From GWA2-66-18 sp964537395 (GTDB lineage Bacteria > Elusimicrobiota > Elusimicrobia > UBA1565 > UBA9628), in NCBI GenBank assembly GCA_964537395.1, contig CAZIBN010000006.1:5380-69379 (forward strand): DNA of 64,000 bases, given 5' to 3'. Each line of letters starts with the position of its first letter. Positions within the stretch are counted from its first letter, which is position 1. The notes under the pieces were generated by a model. The model searched no databases, was not told the origin of the DNA, and saw nothing but the letters and a program-made list of their open reading frames with translations. Shown in pieces: positions 8,085 through 16,013 of the stretch. The translations under genes were made by a program, and so were the position numbers.

Positions 8085-9017
8085 ATGATGAATTGGCCTA
8101 AAACGGCGACATTTATTCTCTTTATCGCCATTGTTACTGCATGCAAGAAGCCCGCTCCCCTATCCGGTTCCCCATCGGAGATCACCCAGGCGGCTTGGTT
8201 TAAAAAGTTGCCACCCGAAAGACAGGCTGCCTGGCTGGCCGAACAGAAACAGCAGCCGGCACGGGAGGCCAAGGCCGCCCAGGATCGCGCCGAACTCGTG
8301 CGTCCGGCCCCGTCGGACTTTAAGCCTGAAAATGATGATCGCAGGATACGGTTGCGTCTAATCGCCCAGAAGGAAATGATGCGCGCGGGCGAACACTTCT
8401 GGTATCGGCTTGAACTACAGAATGTCGGGCGCAAACCGATCCATTGGTACGAAAAGTCCTCTTTCTTCAAACACGGGCGGCTGAATTATTCCAAACAAGG
8501 AATAAAATTCTTCGTCCGCCAGCCTGACGGCAAGGAGTGGGGATTGGTTCCGCCTATTTCATTGCCATTGCTCGGGGAGAATCGCAAGGGATTTTCTTTC
8601 CCGCCCGGGACCACTGAGGCCGAGCAGGCCCGCCGCTTTAAGCGCATGGTGGGGATGGCCAACATCAACGAGTTGTCCATCATCTTGCTGCCAGGGGAGA
8701 CGTTGGTGACGCGAGCCTGGGCTGAACGCGGAGCCGATGAAGCCAACGCGATTTTTGCCCGCGGTGAGGATCCTGATGCCGCTATACCAGGAGAATTTCG
8801 GGAGTTGACTGCTTTTTTTCGTTTTGACCAACGAGGGGCCTACCGCGTCAGGGTGGTCTATGACGACAGGCCCTCGCCCCTGACCGAAGAAAATATCCGG
8901 AGTTCGGAAAAGTACGGGATCAGTCGGAAGGATGAGGTTGAGAATCAGAAATTCGCCGAAGAGAACGCCCTTGGACCGGTCCAATCAAACATCGTGAGCG
9001 TCGAGGTGACGCCCTGA
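8085..9017 (+). CDS. Putative lipoprotein of unknown function
   Basis: A 310-residue exported protein. The N-terminus MMNWPKTATFILFIAIVTAC is a type II signal peptide with lipobox VTAC, followed by KK, so the mature protein should be lipid-anchored in a membrane. After an Ala/Gln-rich linker (to about residue 75) the rest looks like beta-sandwich material ('HFWYRLELQNVGRKPIHWYE', 'GAYRVRVVYDDR'), similar in style to domains that modify or bind other exported proteins. Codon third positions are clearly less GC-rich than in flanking genes, suggesting transfer or a different origin. The next gene starts around this stop, so the two probably act together. Family not recognised. Confidence 0.7.
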   Translation: MMNWPKTATFILFIAIVTACKKPAPLSGSPSEITQAAWFKKLPPERQAAWLAEQKQQPAREAKAAQDRAELVRPAPSDFKPENDDRRIRLRLIAQKEMMRAGEHFWYRLELQNVGRKPIHWYEKSSFFKHGRLNYSKQGIKFFVRQPDGKEWGLVPPISLPLLGENRKGFSFPPGTTEAEQARRFKRMVGMANINELSIILLPGETLVTRAWAERGADEANAIFARGEDPDAAIPGEFRELTAFFRFDQRGAYRVRVVYDDRPSPLTEENIRSSEKYGISRKDEVENQKFAEENALGPVQSNIVSVEVTP

Positions 9018-9037
9018 GCCTGGTATTTTTAGTTTTT

Positions 9038-9646
9038 GTGATTTTCTCACCCTCCGCAGAGGCCGGCGCAGTCAGGGCCACGCCTACTCAACAGGAGGAG
9101 ATCATGGCGCACGTCAGGGAAGGGCTCAAAGCGAGGGCGTCAGCGCAAGTGTTCGAGTTGCGAAAGAAGGCGGCGAGGGACTCCGATCCTGAGGAAGCGG
9201 AGCGGCTTATGTGGAAGGAAATGGACGAACGCAGAAAGGCCGCCGCAGAACTCGATCTCGCTATCAAGAAGACAGTCGAGTTCTACGGAATTTCTCCGGC
9301 CGGACTTCAATACGGCGAATCGCAGGCCGCCCGCCAAGGACCGATGATCGGAAGCGCAATTACGTGGGCCCCTGCTGTCCTCGACGCTGATCACCTGTCT
9401 TTCCAGTACACGGACGCCGATAATAAAATTCGCTACGACGGCTCGGTAGGCAGTCCGGCGGGACAAACCTATGAAAATGGGCAGGTCACCATTAACATCG
9501 CGATGTTCGAAAAAGCGGTGATGTACGATCATCCGGGGTCTCTGGCCTACGTCTTGCATCATGAGGCGCAGCATTTTGAGGAAAAGGTCACTAGGCTGGA
9601 AACGCTGGGGATAACATATCTTCAATTTCGGTACACTGAGGCATGA
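9038..9646 (+). CDS. Exported zincin-like protein (HEAQH), C-terminus replaced by a dispersed repeat
   Basis: About 202 residues from the GTG at 9038. The same frame is open upstream (CTG at 9014 or 9020) and would complete a hydrophobic signal-like stretch ending SPSAEAGA, so the true start is uncertain and may be coupled to the lipoprotein stop. Residues 25-75 are a charged helix. Near the C-terminus 'LHHEAQHFEE' contains HExxH, the zinc-binding core of metallopeptidases. Soon after, bases 9597-9615 exactly match one half of the palindromic repeat found at 28781 and 50647, and the protein ends 16 residues after the motif. A third zinc ligand is therefore not visible and the gene is probably a truncated relic. 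Lower GC than its neighbours, like the lipoprotein. Confidence 0.6.
   Translation: MIFSPSAEAGAVRATPTQQEEIMAHVREGLKARASAQVFELRKKAARDSDPEEAERLMWKEMDERRKAAAELDLAIKKTVEFYGISPAGLQYGESQAARQGPMIGSAITWAPAVLDADHLSFQYTDADNKIRYDGSVGSPAGQTYENGQVTINIAMFEKAVMYDHPGSLAYVLHHEAQHFEEKVTRLETLGITYLQFRYTEA
9597..9615. repeat. Half copy of dispersed palindromic repeat A
   Basis: Nineteen bases (tggaaacgctggggataac) are identical to the reverse complement of the left half of the copies at 28781-28822 and 50647-50688. The other half is absent, so this is a truncated or partly deleted copy lying inside the 3' end of the zincin-like gene. Confidence 0.75.
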
Positions 9647-12600
9647 GCCTCGAAAAACGCGCGTTTACATGGCGCGCTCAGCGCCGACGCGCGTTGGTCT
9701 TGGAAACGATAGCGTGTGCTTTCGGGTGGGGCTTGGCCGTGGCCGGCATGATGGCGGCGGCGGATCGCTGGCTTTCCCTTCCGCAGTCTTTTCGCGCGGC
9801 CGTGTGGCTGTCCGGCGCCGTTTTCCTTGGCGTCCATGCCTGGCGCGGCCTGATCGCGCCCTGGCGCGCGGGCGGCTGGGACGCGGTGTTCGCCGATGCG
9901 GCGGGCCGCTGGCCGCAGACGCGTCCGATGCTCGCGCCGGCCTGGGCGCTGCGGGACGATCCCGGCGGACGCGAGGTCTCCGGCGAGCTGCGCCGCGAGC
10001 ATCTCGCTCGAGCTGACGCGTTGGCCTCGGATCTTCCGGACGCACCGCTGTATTCGTGGACGCCGTCGCGCTCGGCCCGTCTCGGCGCGTGCGCCGCGGC
10101 CGTTTCGCTGGCGCTCGCCATCGGCGCTCACGGCTCCTGGCGGCGCGTGCTCGCTCCGTGGCTTGACGCGCCGCTCGACCGCCTCGTCCTCCTTCTGCCC
10201 GGCGACGCGAGCGTGGATTGGGGCGCGACGGCCAGCGTGACCGCGCGGCTCACGCTGGAGGGCAAGGCGGCCGGCCTGCGCGGGGCCGACCTGACGCTCG
10301 AGACTCGCGGCGAGGGCGGCGCGTGGCGCGCGACGGCGTGGGACGCCGTGGACGCCGTCTCCGCTACCTTTGAGACGGGCGCCTTGGCCGGGACGCTCGA
10401 CTATCGCGCGCGCCGGCGGGACCTCGTCACGAGCCCTCGGCGGCTTCGGGCGGTGCCGGCTCCCCGTCTCAAGGGCGCCAAGGCGATCGTCAACGGCACG
10501 CGCGGCGCCCGGATCTTCGTGCTCGGGGAGGATGCCCCGGTGCGCGCGCGGCGCGGCGACTGGGTGACGGTGCGCGGCGACGCCGACGCCCCGCTCGCCT
10601 CGGCCGCATTGAGATCGTCGGCCTTGCCCGCGCCGATCCCGATGCGCGAAGGCAGCGACGGCTCCTGGTCGGCGGGATTCCTGGCTCAGGAGGACGCGAC
10701 GCTGACGCTCGTCCTGGTCGCGGCGGACGCGCGGCGCGATCCTTCTCCGCCTGCGTATGCGCTGGCGGTGCTCGGCGACGCCAAGCCGTCCGTCGAGCTT
10801 CTGTCGCCTCAGGTTCCGCTTCAGGCCGGGCCCCGCGACACGGTGACGATCGCGTACTCCGCGCGCGACGACGGCGCGCTGACGCGCCTCGAGCTCGTGA
10901 TCCATGCGCCGAAGGGGGACGTCCGCCGCGCCCTGCCCTTCGAGCGAGGTTCAGCCGAGACGCTCGGCGACGCGTCTCTGGCGTTGCATGCGTACGCCCC
11001 GGGAAGCGTCGTCGAGTTCTGGCTCGAGGCGTCCGACGACGCGTCTCCGCCTCAATCCGCGCGTTCCGAGAAGGGCTCGGTCGAGGTCGTCGATGTCGAC
11101 GCGGCGCACACCGAGTCCATCGCGGCGCGCGAGAAGGCGCTGGCCGCACTCGACCGCGCGGCCGCGGCGGCCGAGGCGGCCGCGAAAGCCGCCTCCACCG
11201 GAAACGAGGAAGCGGCGCGAGAGGCCGCAAAGCCTGTCGCCGGGCTTTGGTCGACCGCCGCGGGCGCGCTCATGGCCTGGAATGAATCCATGCGCGATGA
11301 TCCCCGCGCCAACCCCGGCCTCGCCGATCAGGCCGCGGCCGCCGCCGAGAGCCTGGCCGCGGCCGGCATGGAAGGCCTGCCGAAGGCCGAGGCGGCGCTG
11401 AAGGAGGGCGATCTCCCGAGAGCCGCGCGCGAGCAGACGGCGCTGGCCGAGCAGGCCCGCGCCGCCTCCTCGGCCCTGCGCGCGGGCTCGAGCGTGCAGA
11501 ACGCCCAGGACATGGCCGACCGCGCCTTCGACGCGGAACGGGAGGGCCGCGAGATGGGAGAGTCCATCGAGCGGCTGAAGGGCAAGCTTACGCCGGCCGA
11601 AGCGGGCGAGCTCCAGAAGGCGCTGTCCTCCGTGGAGGCGGCGCTCGAGGAGCTGCGCAAATCCATCGACGCGCTTCCCGAGGCGGCGGCGGAAACGAGC
11701 CAGGTCCGTGAGCTGCCGCTCGGCGGCGCGCGCGAGGCCGCGAGCGCGCTGCGCCGCGCCCTGCAGAACGGCGACGCCGCGGGCGCGGCGAAAGCGGCGA
11801 AGGATCTCGCGGAGAAGCTCTCCCGCGTCTCCAAGGGCCTGCGCGAGTCGGGCAAGCGCACCGCCCAATCCCAGGCGGGCCGCGCCAAGGAAGTGGCCGG
11901 AAAAGTGGCCCAGGCGTGGCGCGAAGCGGTCGCGCGGCAGGAGAAGGCCGTCGAGTCCGCGCGCCTGCGCGAGAACGCGCGCCTGGCGGAGACGGTGCGC
12001 GCGCAGAAGGAGATGATCATCCGCACGCAGGACGCGATCGACTCCGTCCTGTCCTCGGCGCCTTCCGAAGGAGCCGGACGCGCGGCGCGCGCGGCGCGGG
12101 AGAGCCTCAAGGCGGGCAGGGCCGACGAGGCGGTCCGGCTCATGCGCGCCGCCGCCGGGCAGTCCCGTCAGGATTCTCTCTCCGACCGTCCCCGTTCCGC
12201 GGCGCATGAGGCGGCCGCGAAGGCCCTCGACGCCGCCGCGGCGGCCCTCGAGCGCGGCGTCGACCGTTCCGCCCTCGATCCGGCCTCGACGCGCGAGGCG
12301 GCTGACGCGCAGGCCGTCGCTCGCGACGCGGCCGGGAAGCTGCGCCGCGAAGTCTCCGACGCGGCCGGCCTCCTCGGCTTCATGCCCGGCGGCCCGATCC
12401 GCCGCATCGATGACGCGATCTCCGAGCAGGAGGCGGGCGAGAAGTCCCTTCGGCTCGGCGACGCGGCCGAGGGCCTGCGCCGCGGCGAGGCCGCGCTCAC
12501 CATACTGCAGGACGGCGACAAGGACTCCTCCGGCGGCCAGGGCGGCGGCGAATCCGGCTCCTCGGGCATGGGCGAGGCGATGAGCCGGCCGTTCGAGATG

Positions 12601-12792
12601 CCCGGAAGCATCGTGCGCGGCGCGCCGCGCGGGTCGCGCGGAAAAGCGACGGGCCGCGTGCGCCTGCCCTCCGCCGACGACTACCGGCCGCCGCGCGAGC
12701 TGCGCGACGAGCTCGAGCGTTCGCTGCGCGAGCCGCGTCCCGCGGCGCATGACTCCGCGATCAAAGAGTACTTCCGCCGACTGACGCGCTGA
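9643..12792 (+). CDS. Large DUF4175-like membrane protein with coiled-coil domain
   Basis: A 1,049-residue protein. Two N-terminal transmembrane helices (about residues 18-40 and 50-70) and a third near 150-170 precede beta-rich segments (about 180-480) and then some 500 residues of Ala/Glu/Arg-rich helix predicted to be coiled coil. The extreme C-terminus '...AIKEYFRRLTR' is the typical ending of DUF4175-type proteins, usually found beside MoxR ATPase, DUF58 and BatA/B genes. None of those are within the window here, so it is an orphan. A low-complexity Gly/Ser patch (about 960-975) precedes the C-terminal domain. The ATG overlaps the previous stop (ATGA). Function unknown; a cell-envelope role is inferred. 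Confidence 0.75.
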   Translation: MSLEKRAFTWRAQRRRALVLETIACAFGWGLAVAGMMAAADRWLSLPQSFRAAVWLSGAVFLGVHAWRGLIAPWRAGGWDAVFADAAGRWPQTRPMLAPAWALRDDPGGREVSGELRREHLARADALASDLPDAPLYSWTPSRSARLGACAAAVSLALAIGAHGSWRRVLAPWLDAPLDRLVLLLPGDASVDWGATASVTARLTLEGKAAGLRGADLTLETRGEGGAWRATAWDAVDAVSATFETGALAGTLDYRARRRDLVTSPRRLRAVPAPRLKGAKAIVNGTRGARIFVLGEDAPVRARRGDWVTVRGDADAPLASAALRSSALPAPIPMREGSDGSWSAGFLAQEDATLTLVLVAADARRDPSPPAYALAVLGDAKPSVELLSPQVPLQAGPRDTVTIAYSARDDGALTRLELVIHAPKGDVRRALPFERGSAETLGDASLALHAYAPGSVVEFWLEASDDASPPQSARSEKGSVEVVDVDAAHTESIAAREKALAALDRAAAAAEAAAKAASTGNEEAAREAAKPVAGLWSTAAGALMAWNESMRDDPRANPGLADQAAAAAESLAAAGMEGLPKAEAALKEGDLPRAAREQTALAEQARAASSALRAGSSVQNAQDMADRAFDAEREGREMGESIERLKGKLTPAEAGELQKALSSVEAALEELRKSIDALPEAAAETSQVRELPLGGAREAASALRRALQNGDAAGAAKAAKDLAEKLSRVSKGLRESGKRTAQSQAGRAKEVAGKVAQAWREAVARQEKAVESARLRENARLAETVRAQKEMIIRTQDAIDSVLSSAPSEGAGRAARAARESLKAGRADEAVRLMRAAAGQSRQDSLSDRPRSAAHEAAAKALDAAAAALERGVDRSALDPASTREAADAQAVARDAAGKLRREVSDAAGLLGFMPGGPIRRIDDAISEQEAGEKSLRLGDAAEGLRRGEAALTILQDGDKDSSGGQGGGESGSSGMGEAMSRPFEMPGSIVRGAPRGSRGKATGRVRLPSADDYRPPRELRDELERSLREPRPAAHDSAIKEYFRRLTR

Positions 12793-12796
12793 TGCC

Positions 12797-12992
12797 GGTG
12801 TCAGGCTTATACATTCGCGCAATTCTCATGTGGGCGGGGGCGGCGAGTCGATGTCCGTCGGGGACGCGCGGATCGACCGCGCTCCGGGGTAGACGCGACA
12901 ACGACGGACATGGTCGCGTCAACCCCACGCCCCGCCGGACATCGACTCGCCGCCCCCCTGCATGAATTCAACGAATGTATGGGCCTGATACC
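12797..12992. repeat. Nested palindromic element, repeat B copy 1 (196 bp)
   Basis: The outer arms at 12797-12817 and 12972-12992 match at 18 of 21 positions and begin GGTGTCAGGCTTA. Inside is a perfect 21-bp inverted repeat (12836-12856 with 12937-12957), inside that a 13/14 repeat (12886-12899 with 12913-12926) and a small GCGCGG/CCGCGC stem (12866-12882). The outer arm shares GGTGTCAGGCTTA with the element at 57499. This looks like a non-autonomous palindromic mobile element (REP/MITE type). It fills most of the gap between the DUF4175-like gene and the CpXC gene and could also fold as RNA and terminate transcription. Confidence 0.8.
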
Positions 12993-13011
12993 TTAGACGC
13001 GGTGCGTTAGC

Positions 13012-13017
13012 TATAAT
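13012..13017 (+). promoter_or_regulatory. -10 element of the CpXC operon
   Basis: Consensus TATAAT at 13012-13017 is 6 nt before the ATG at 13024, with no Shine-Dalgarno site. It lies 19 nt after the end of the nested palindrome, so its -35 region overlaps the end of that element. Confidence 0.6.
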
Positions 13018-13023
13018 CTGCGC

Positions 13024-13677
13024 ATGTCATTTCAAGGGACGATCGAGGCGAACTGTCCATCGTGCACGGACGGATTCGAGGCGCCGATCTGGAGCTTCGT
13101 GCACGGCGGGAAAGATGCGTTGCTGCGCGACCAGGCCAAGGCCATGGAGTGCAACCTCCTTCTCTGCCCATCGTGCGGCGCGGCCTTCGTGCCCGAGGCG
13201 GCGTGGATCTATTACGAGCCCGACGATGAGATCCTCGCCTTCATCTTCCCGCTCTCATACAAAACAGAAGAAAAGAAGTGGCGCGATAAGATGACCGCCG
13301 ACTTCGCCGCGATGCGTTCGGCGCTCGGCGACCATCTGCCGGTCGGCCACGAGCCGGAGGTGTTCTTCGGCCCCGAGGGCCTCGCCCAACTCCTCGAGCA
13401 GGAGGACTGGCGTCGCGACGAACGTGATGTCATGGCATTTTTTGCGAAGGACCTCGAATTGTCTTTATATAAGGCGAGCCCCGCGTGGGCGCGCGCGCAC
13501 GGCGCCCCGTCATGGCTCCCGTACGTGGGCAAGACCCCGACGCGCGACTCCGTCATCGCCGGCCTGCGGAAGGTCGTGGCGGCCAACGACCGCCTCACGA
13601 CCTGGTCCGACTATCTCGTGAAGCTCGAGAAAGACGCGGCCGCGGTGCTGCCTCCCGCCGCGATGGCGGCGGATTGA
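13024..13677 (+). CDS. CpXC domain protein
   Basis: A 217-residue protein with a putative zinc-binding head: 'NCPSC' near residue 12 and 'CPSCGAAF' near residue 43 give the paired CPxC motifs that define the CpXC family. The remainder is a mixed alpha/beta region with acidic patches ('EPDDEILAFIFPLSYKTEEKKW'). CpXC proteins are widespread but have no assigned function. The gene heads an apparent operon: its stop overlaps the TTG start of the nucleotidyltransferase gene (TTGA). It has its own -10 box and appears leaderless. Confidence 0.85.
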   Translation: MSFQGTIEANCPSCTDGFEAPIWSFVHGGKDALLRDQAKAMECNLLLCPSCGAAFVPEAAWIYYEPDDEILAFIFPLSYKTEEKKWRDKMTADFAAMRSALGDHLPVGHEPEVFFGPEGLAQLLEQEDWRRDERDVMAFFAKDLELSLYKASPAWARAHGAPSWLPYVGKTPTRDSVIAGLRKVVAANDRLTTWSDYLVKLEKDAAAVLPPAAMAAD

Positions 13678-14804
13678 GCGAGCGCCGGATCGTCGTTCCT
13701 GCCGCTGCGGCGAGAATACTGCGTCCGCTCGCCGAGACGGCGCGCGCCCACGGCACTCCGCTGTACGCCGTCGGCGGCCCCGTGCGCGACTGGCTCCTGC
13801 GCCGTCCGAACTTCGATCTCGACCTGACCGTCGCCGGCGATCCGGACCCCGTCGCCGCCGCGGCGGCCCGCCTGCTCGGTGGGACCGTGGAGGCCTTCGG
13901 TCGCTTCGGCACGCGCCGCGTCGTTTCGAAGGGGAAGTTCCGCGTCGACGTCGCGACCACGCGCGCTGAGACCTATCCCGAGCCGGCCTGCCTGCCCGTC
14001 GTCGACGCGGTCCGCGTTCCCATCGAGCGCGACCTGTTCCGGCGCGACTTCACGATCAACGCGCTGGCCGTGCGCCTCGACGACGGCTCTCACGCCTTGA
14101 CCGACCCCTATGGAGGGCTTCGCGATCTCAAGGACCGGGTCCTGCGCGTACTGCATCCCGCGAGCTTCCGCGACGACCCGACGCGGGTGTTCCGCGCGGC
14201 GCGCTTCCTTGGCCGGCTCAAGCTTCGTCCCGCTCCCGGCATGATCGATGAGGCCAAGGACGCGCTGGCCGCCGGCCACGCCAGGAAGCTCTCGCCGCAT
14301 CGCTTGCTGCACGAGCTTGTCTGCCTGCTGGGCGAGAAGGATCCGCGCCCGGCGTTCGCTTTGCTTCAGGGCTGGGGCTACCTGGCGCTGCTTCATCCCG
14401 AATTCCCGGGCAAGCTCGTCCTGCCGGCCGGAGTTGAGCCGCGTTTGGCGGCGCTCGCGCTGGCGCTCGGGCCGAAGAAGGGAAGCGAGTTCGTGGACGC
14501 CTTCCCGCACGCGCATCACCTGCGCACCCTCTTGCACGAGGCGCTGGCGCTCGCTTTCTCGAGCAAGTCTCCGCGCACGGCGCCGGAGCCCCTCGTGATC
14601 GCGGCCGCGCGCCGCCTCCTGCCCAAGCTTCCGCCCGCCGCCTTGAAGCCCTGCTTCCTGACGGGGGCCGACCTGATCGCACTTGGGCTCAAGCCCGGCC
14701 CCGCGTTCCATGCTCTGCTCGACGAAGCCGCTCGCCTGCAGCGACTCGGCGCGCTGAAGACCCGCGCCGCGGCGCGGGCGTGGCTGGCGGCGCAGCCGTT
14801 ATGA
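13674..14804 (+). CDS. CCA-adding enzyme/poly(A) polymerase family nucleotidyltransferase
   Basis: A 376-residue class II tRNA nucleotidyltransferase-type enzyme that adds or repairs the 3'-CCA of tRNA. The catalytic head shows 'VGGPVRDWLLRRPNFDLDLTV' (shared GGxVRD motif and metal-binding Asp-x-Asp), then 'RDFTINALAV' and 'DPYGGLRDL...LR', and the 'DDPTRVFRAARFLGRL' flexible-loop/RNA-binding segment. The C-terminal part has no HD phosphohydrolase motif. Because of that, CCA-adding, A-adding and poly(A) polymerase activities cannot be separated from sequence alone. The TTG start overlaps the upstream TGA, which implies translational coupling; no ATG or GTG sits in a better place. The stop overlaps the next ATG (ATGA). 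Confidence 0.88.
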   Translation: MSERRIVVPAAAARILRPLAETARAHGTPLYAVGGPVRDWLLRRPNFDLDLTVAGDPDPVAAAAARLLGGTVEAFGRFGTRRVVSKGKFRVDVATTRAETYPEPACLPVVDAVRVPIERDLFRRDFTINALAVRLDDGSHALTDPYGGLRDLKDRVLRVLHPASFRDDPTRVFRAARFLGRLKLRPAPGMIDEAKDALAAGHARKLSPHRLLHELVCLLGEKDPRPAFALLQGWGYLALLHPEFPGKLVLPAGVEPRLAALALALGPKKGSEFVDAFPHAHHLRTLLHEALALAFSSKSPRTAPEPLVIAAARRLLPKLPPAALKPCFLTGADLIALGLKPGPAFHALLDEAARLQRLGALKTRAAARAWLAAQPL

Positions 14805-15970
14805 ACCGGCGGGGAGCGCTGCTTCTGGCCGCCGGCCTGGCCGTGGCCGCGGCCTTCATCTGGAAGCCGGGGCGCGTCTGGGACCTTCAAATCTACGCGG
14901 CCTGCGCGCGGGAACTGCGCGCCGGCGGCAATCCGTACGCGCGCAACGTGATCGTCGAAGACGAGGCCTATCCCTGCATGTATCCACCTCTGGCCATCGA
15001 TCTCTACCGCCCGGTGACCGCGCTGCTGGACAGGAGCCCTCAGCTGGGGGTTCGCGTGTGGAACGCCGTTCAAGTCCTCTTCTTTTTGTGCCAACTCTGG
15101 ATCTGGCGGCGTTACTTCCTGGGCCCGGGGCTGGACGCCGCGCGACTGCTCTTCGCTTTGGTCGGCTTCGGCGGACCGCTGTTCGTCGTGCTGCACTGCG
15201 GCAACGGCGCGATGTTCGAGCTGCTGCTGATCTGGAGCGCGTTCGCTTTGTTCGCGGCGGGGCGGGATCTCCCTTTCGTCCTGGCCATCGCCGTGGCGGC
15301 CATGCTCAAGCTCCAGCCCGCGGCCTTCTTCGTCCTCGCCCTGTTGCGCCCGCGTCCAGCCTGGCGCTACTTCATCGTCGGCGGGACGGCCTTCGTCCTG
15401 CTGTTCGGGCTCAACGAGGCGTTTCACCCGGGCCTGCTTCTATCGTATCGCGACCGTTTGGCCGACACGCAGAATGGCTGGCGTTTCGAGCGGGGGCCCA
15501 ACAATTGCGCCGTCCTGGGCTTTCTTCAGCACATACTGGAGACCGCGTGGAAGGATCGGACTCTCGCGGCCGTCTGGTCGCGGCGGCTGTTCATTCCCTG
15601 GGCGCTTTTCGTCGCGGCCATGACCGGCGCAGCGCTGCGGCGCATATGGTCCGCCGCACAGGATGAGAACGCCAAGAGAAAGGCGACCGTGCTTCTCGCG
15701 TGCGCAGCGTACGCGTTGCTGGCGCCGCGCTTCAAGGATTATGGCTACTTTATTCTGATCCCATCGGCGCTGGCGGCGCTCGAGTCGGACATCCCCATGG
15801 GCCTGCGCGCGGCGATCGTCGTCATGTCCGTGCTCAATTCGACGAAGGCGGTCGCCGAGACCATGGGCATGGGGCACTGGGCGCTGTTCGCGGGCTACTT
15901 CAAGCTCTACGCCGCGGTCCTGGTGTGGGGCGTGCTCGCCTTCCGTACCAAGCCCCAGCCTTCCTTATAA
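14801..15970 (+). CDS. GT87-type (DUF2029) membrane glycosyltransferase
   Basis: A 389-residue integral membrane protein with about 9-10 helices. The loop after helix 1 reads 'VWDLQIYAACARELRAGGNPYA', the GT87 signature (D-x-x-x-Y....l..G.nPY) with the candidate catalytic Asp, followed by 'YPPLAI'. In actinobacteria this family contains polyprenyl-phosphomannose-dependent mannosyltransferases; here the donor and acceptor are unknown. The ATG overlaps the upstream stop, so it belongs to the CpXC-nucleotidyltransferase operon. Confidence 0.85.
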   Translation: MNRRGALLLAAGLAVAAAFIWKPGRVWDLQIYAACARELRAGGNPYARNVIVEDEAYPCMYPPLAIDLYRPVTALLDRSPQLGVRVWNAVQVLFFLCQLWIWRRYFLGPGLDAARLLFALVGFGGPLFVVLHCGNGAMFELLLIWSAFALFAAGRDLPFVLAIAVAAMLKLQPAAFFVLALLRPRPAWRYFIVGGTAFVLLFGLNEAFHPGLLLSYRDRLADTQNGWRFERGPNNCAVLGFLQHILETAWKDRTLAAVWSRRLFIPWALFVAAMTGAALRRIWSAAQDENAKRKATVLLACAAYALLAPRFKDYGYFILIPSALAALESDIPMGLRAAIVVMSVLNSTKAVAETMGMGHWALFAGYFKLYAAVLVWGVLAFRTKPQPSL

Positions 15971-15985
15971 TTCTCTGGAATTACT

Positions 15986-16011
15986 CGTCGGGAAACGCTA
16001 GAATCCCGACG
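15986..16011. promoter_or_regulatory. trpS promoter -10 inside an inverted repeat
   Basis: The arms CGTCGGGA (15986-15993) and TCCCGACG (16004-16011) are perfectly complementary with a 10-nt centre. The -10 hexamer TAGAAT (15999-16004) lies between and partly within them, and the start codon is at 16014. The palindrome could be an operator covering the -10, or a hairpin terminating the upstream transcript. Confidence 0.5.
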
Positions 16012-16013
16012 GA

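Noticed and set aside
10951..12822. 623-residue minus-strand frame opposite the DUF4175-like gene
   Set aside because: Mirror frame of an Ala/Glu/Arg-rich coiled coil in high-GC DNA; no recognisable domain and no start signals.
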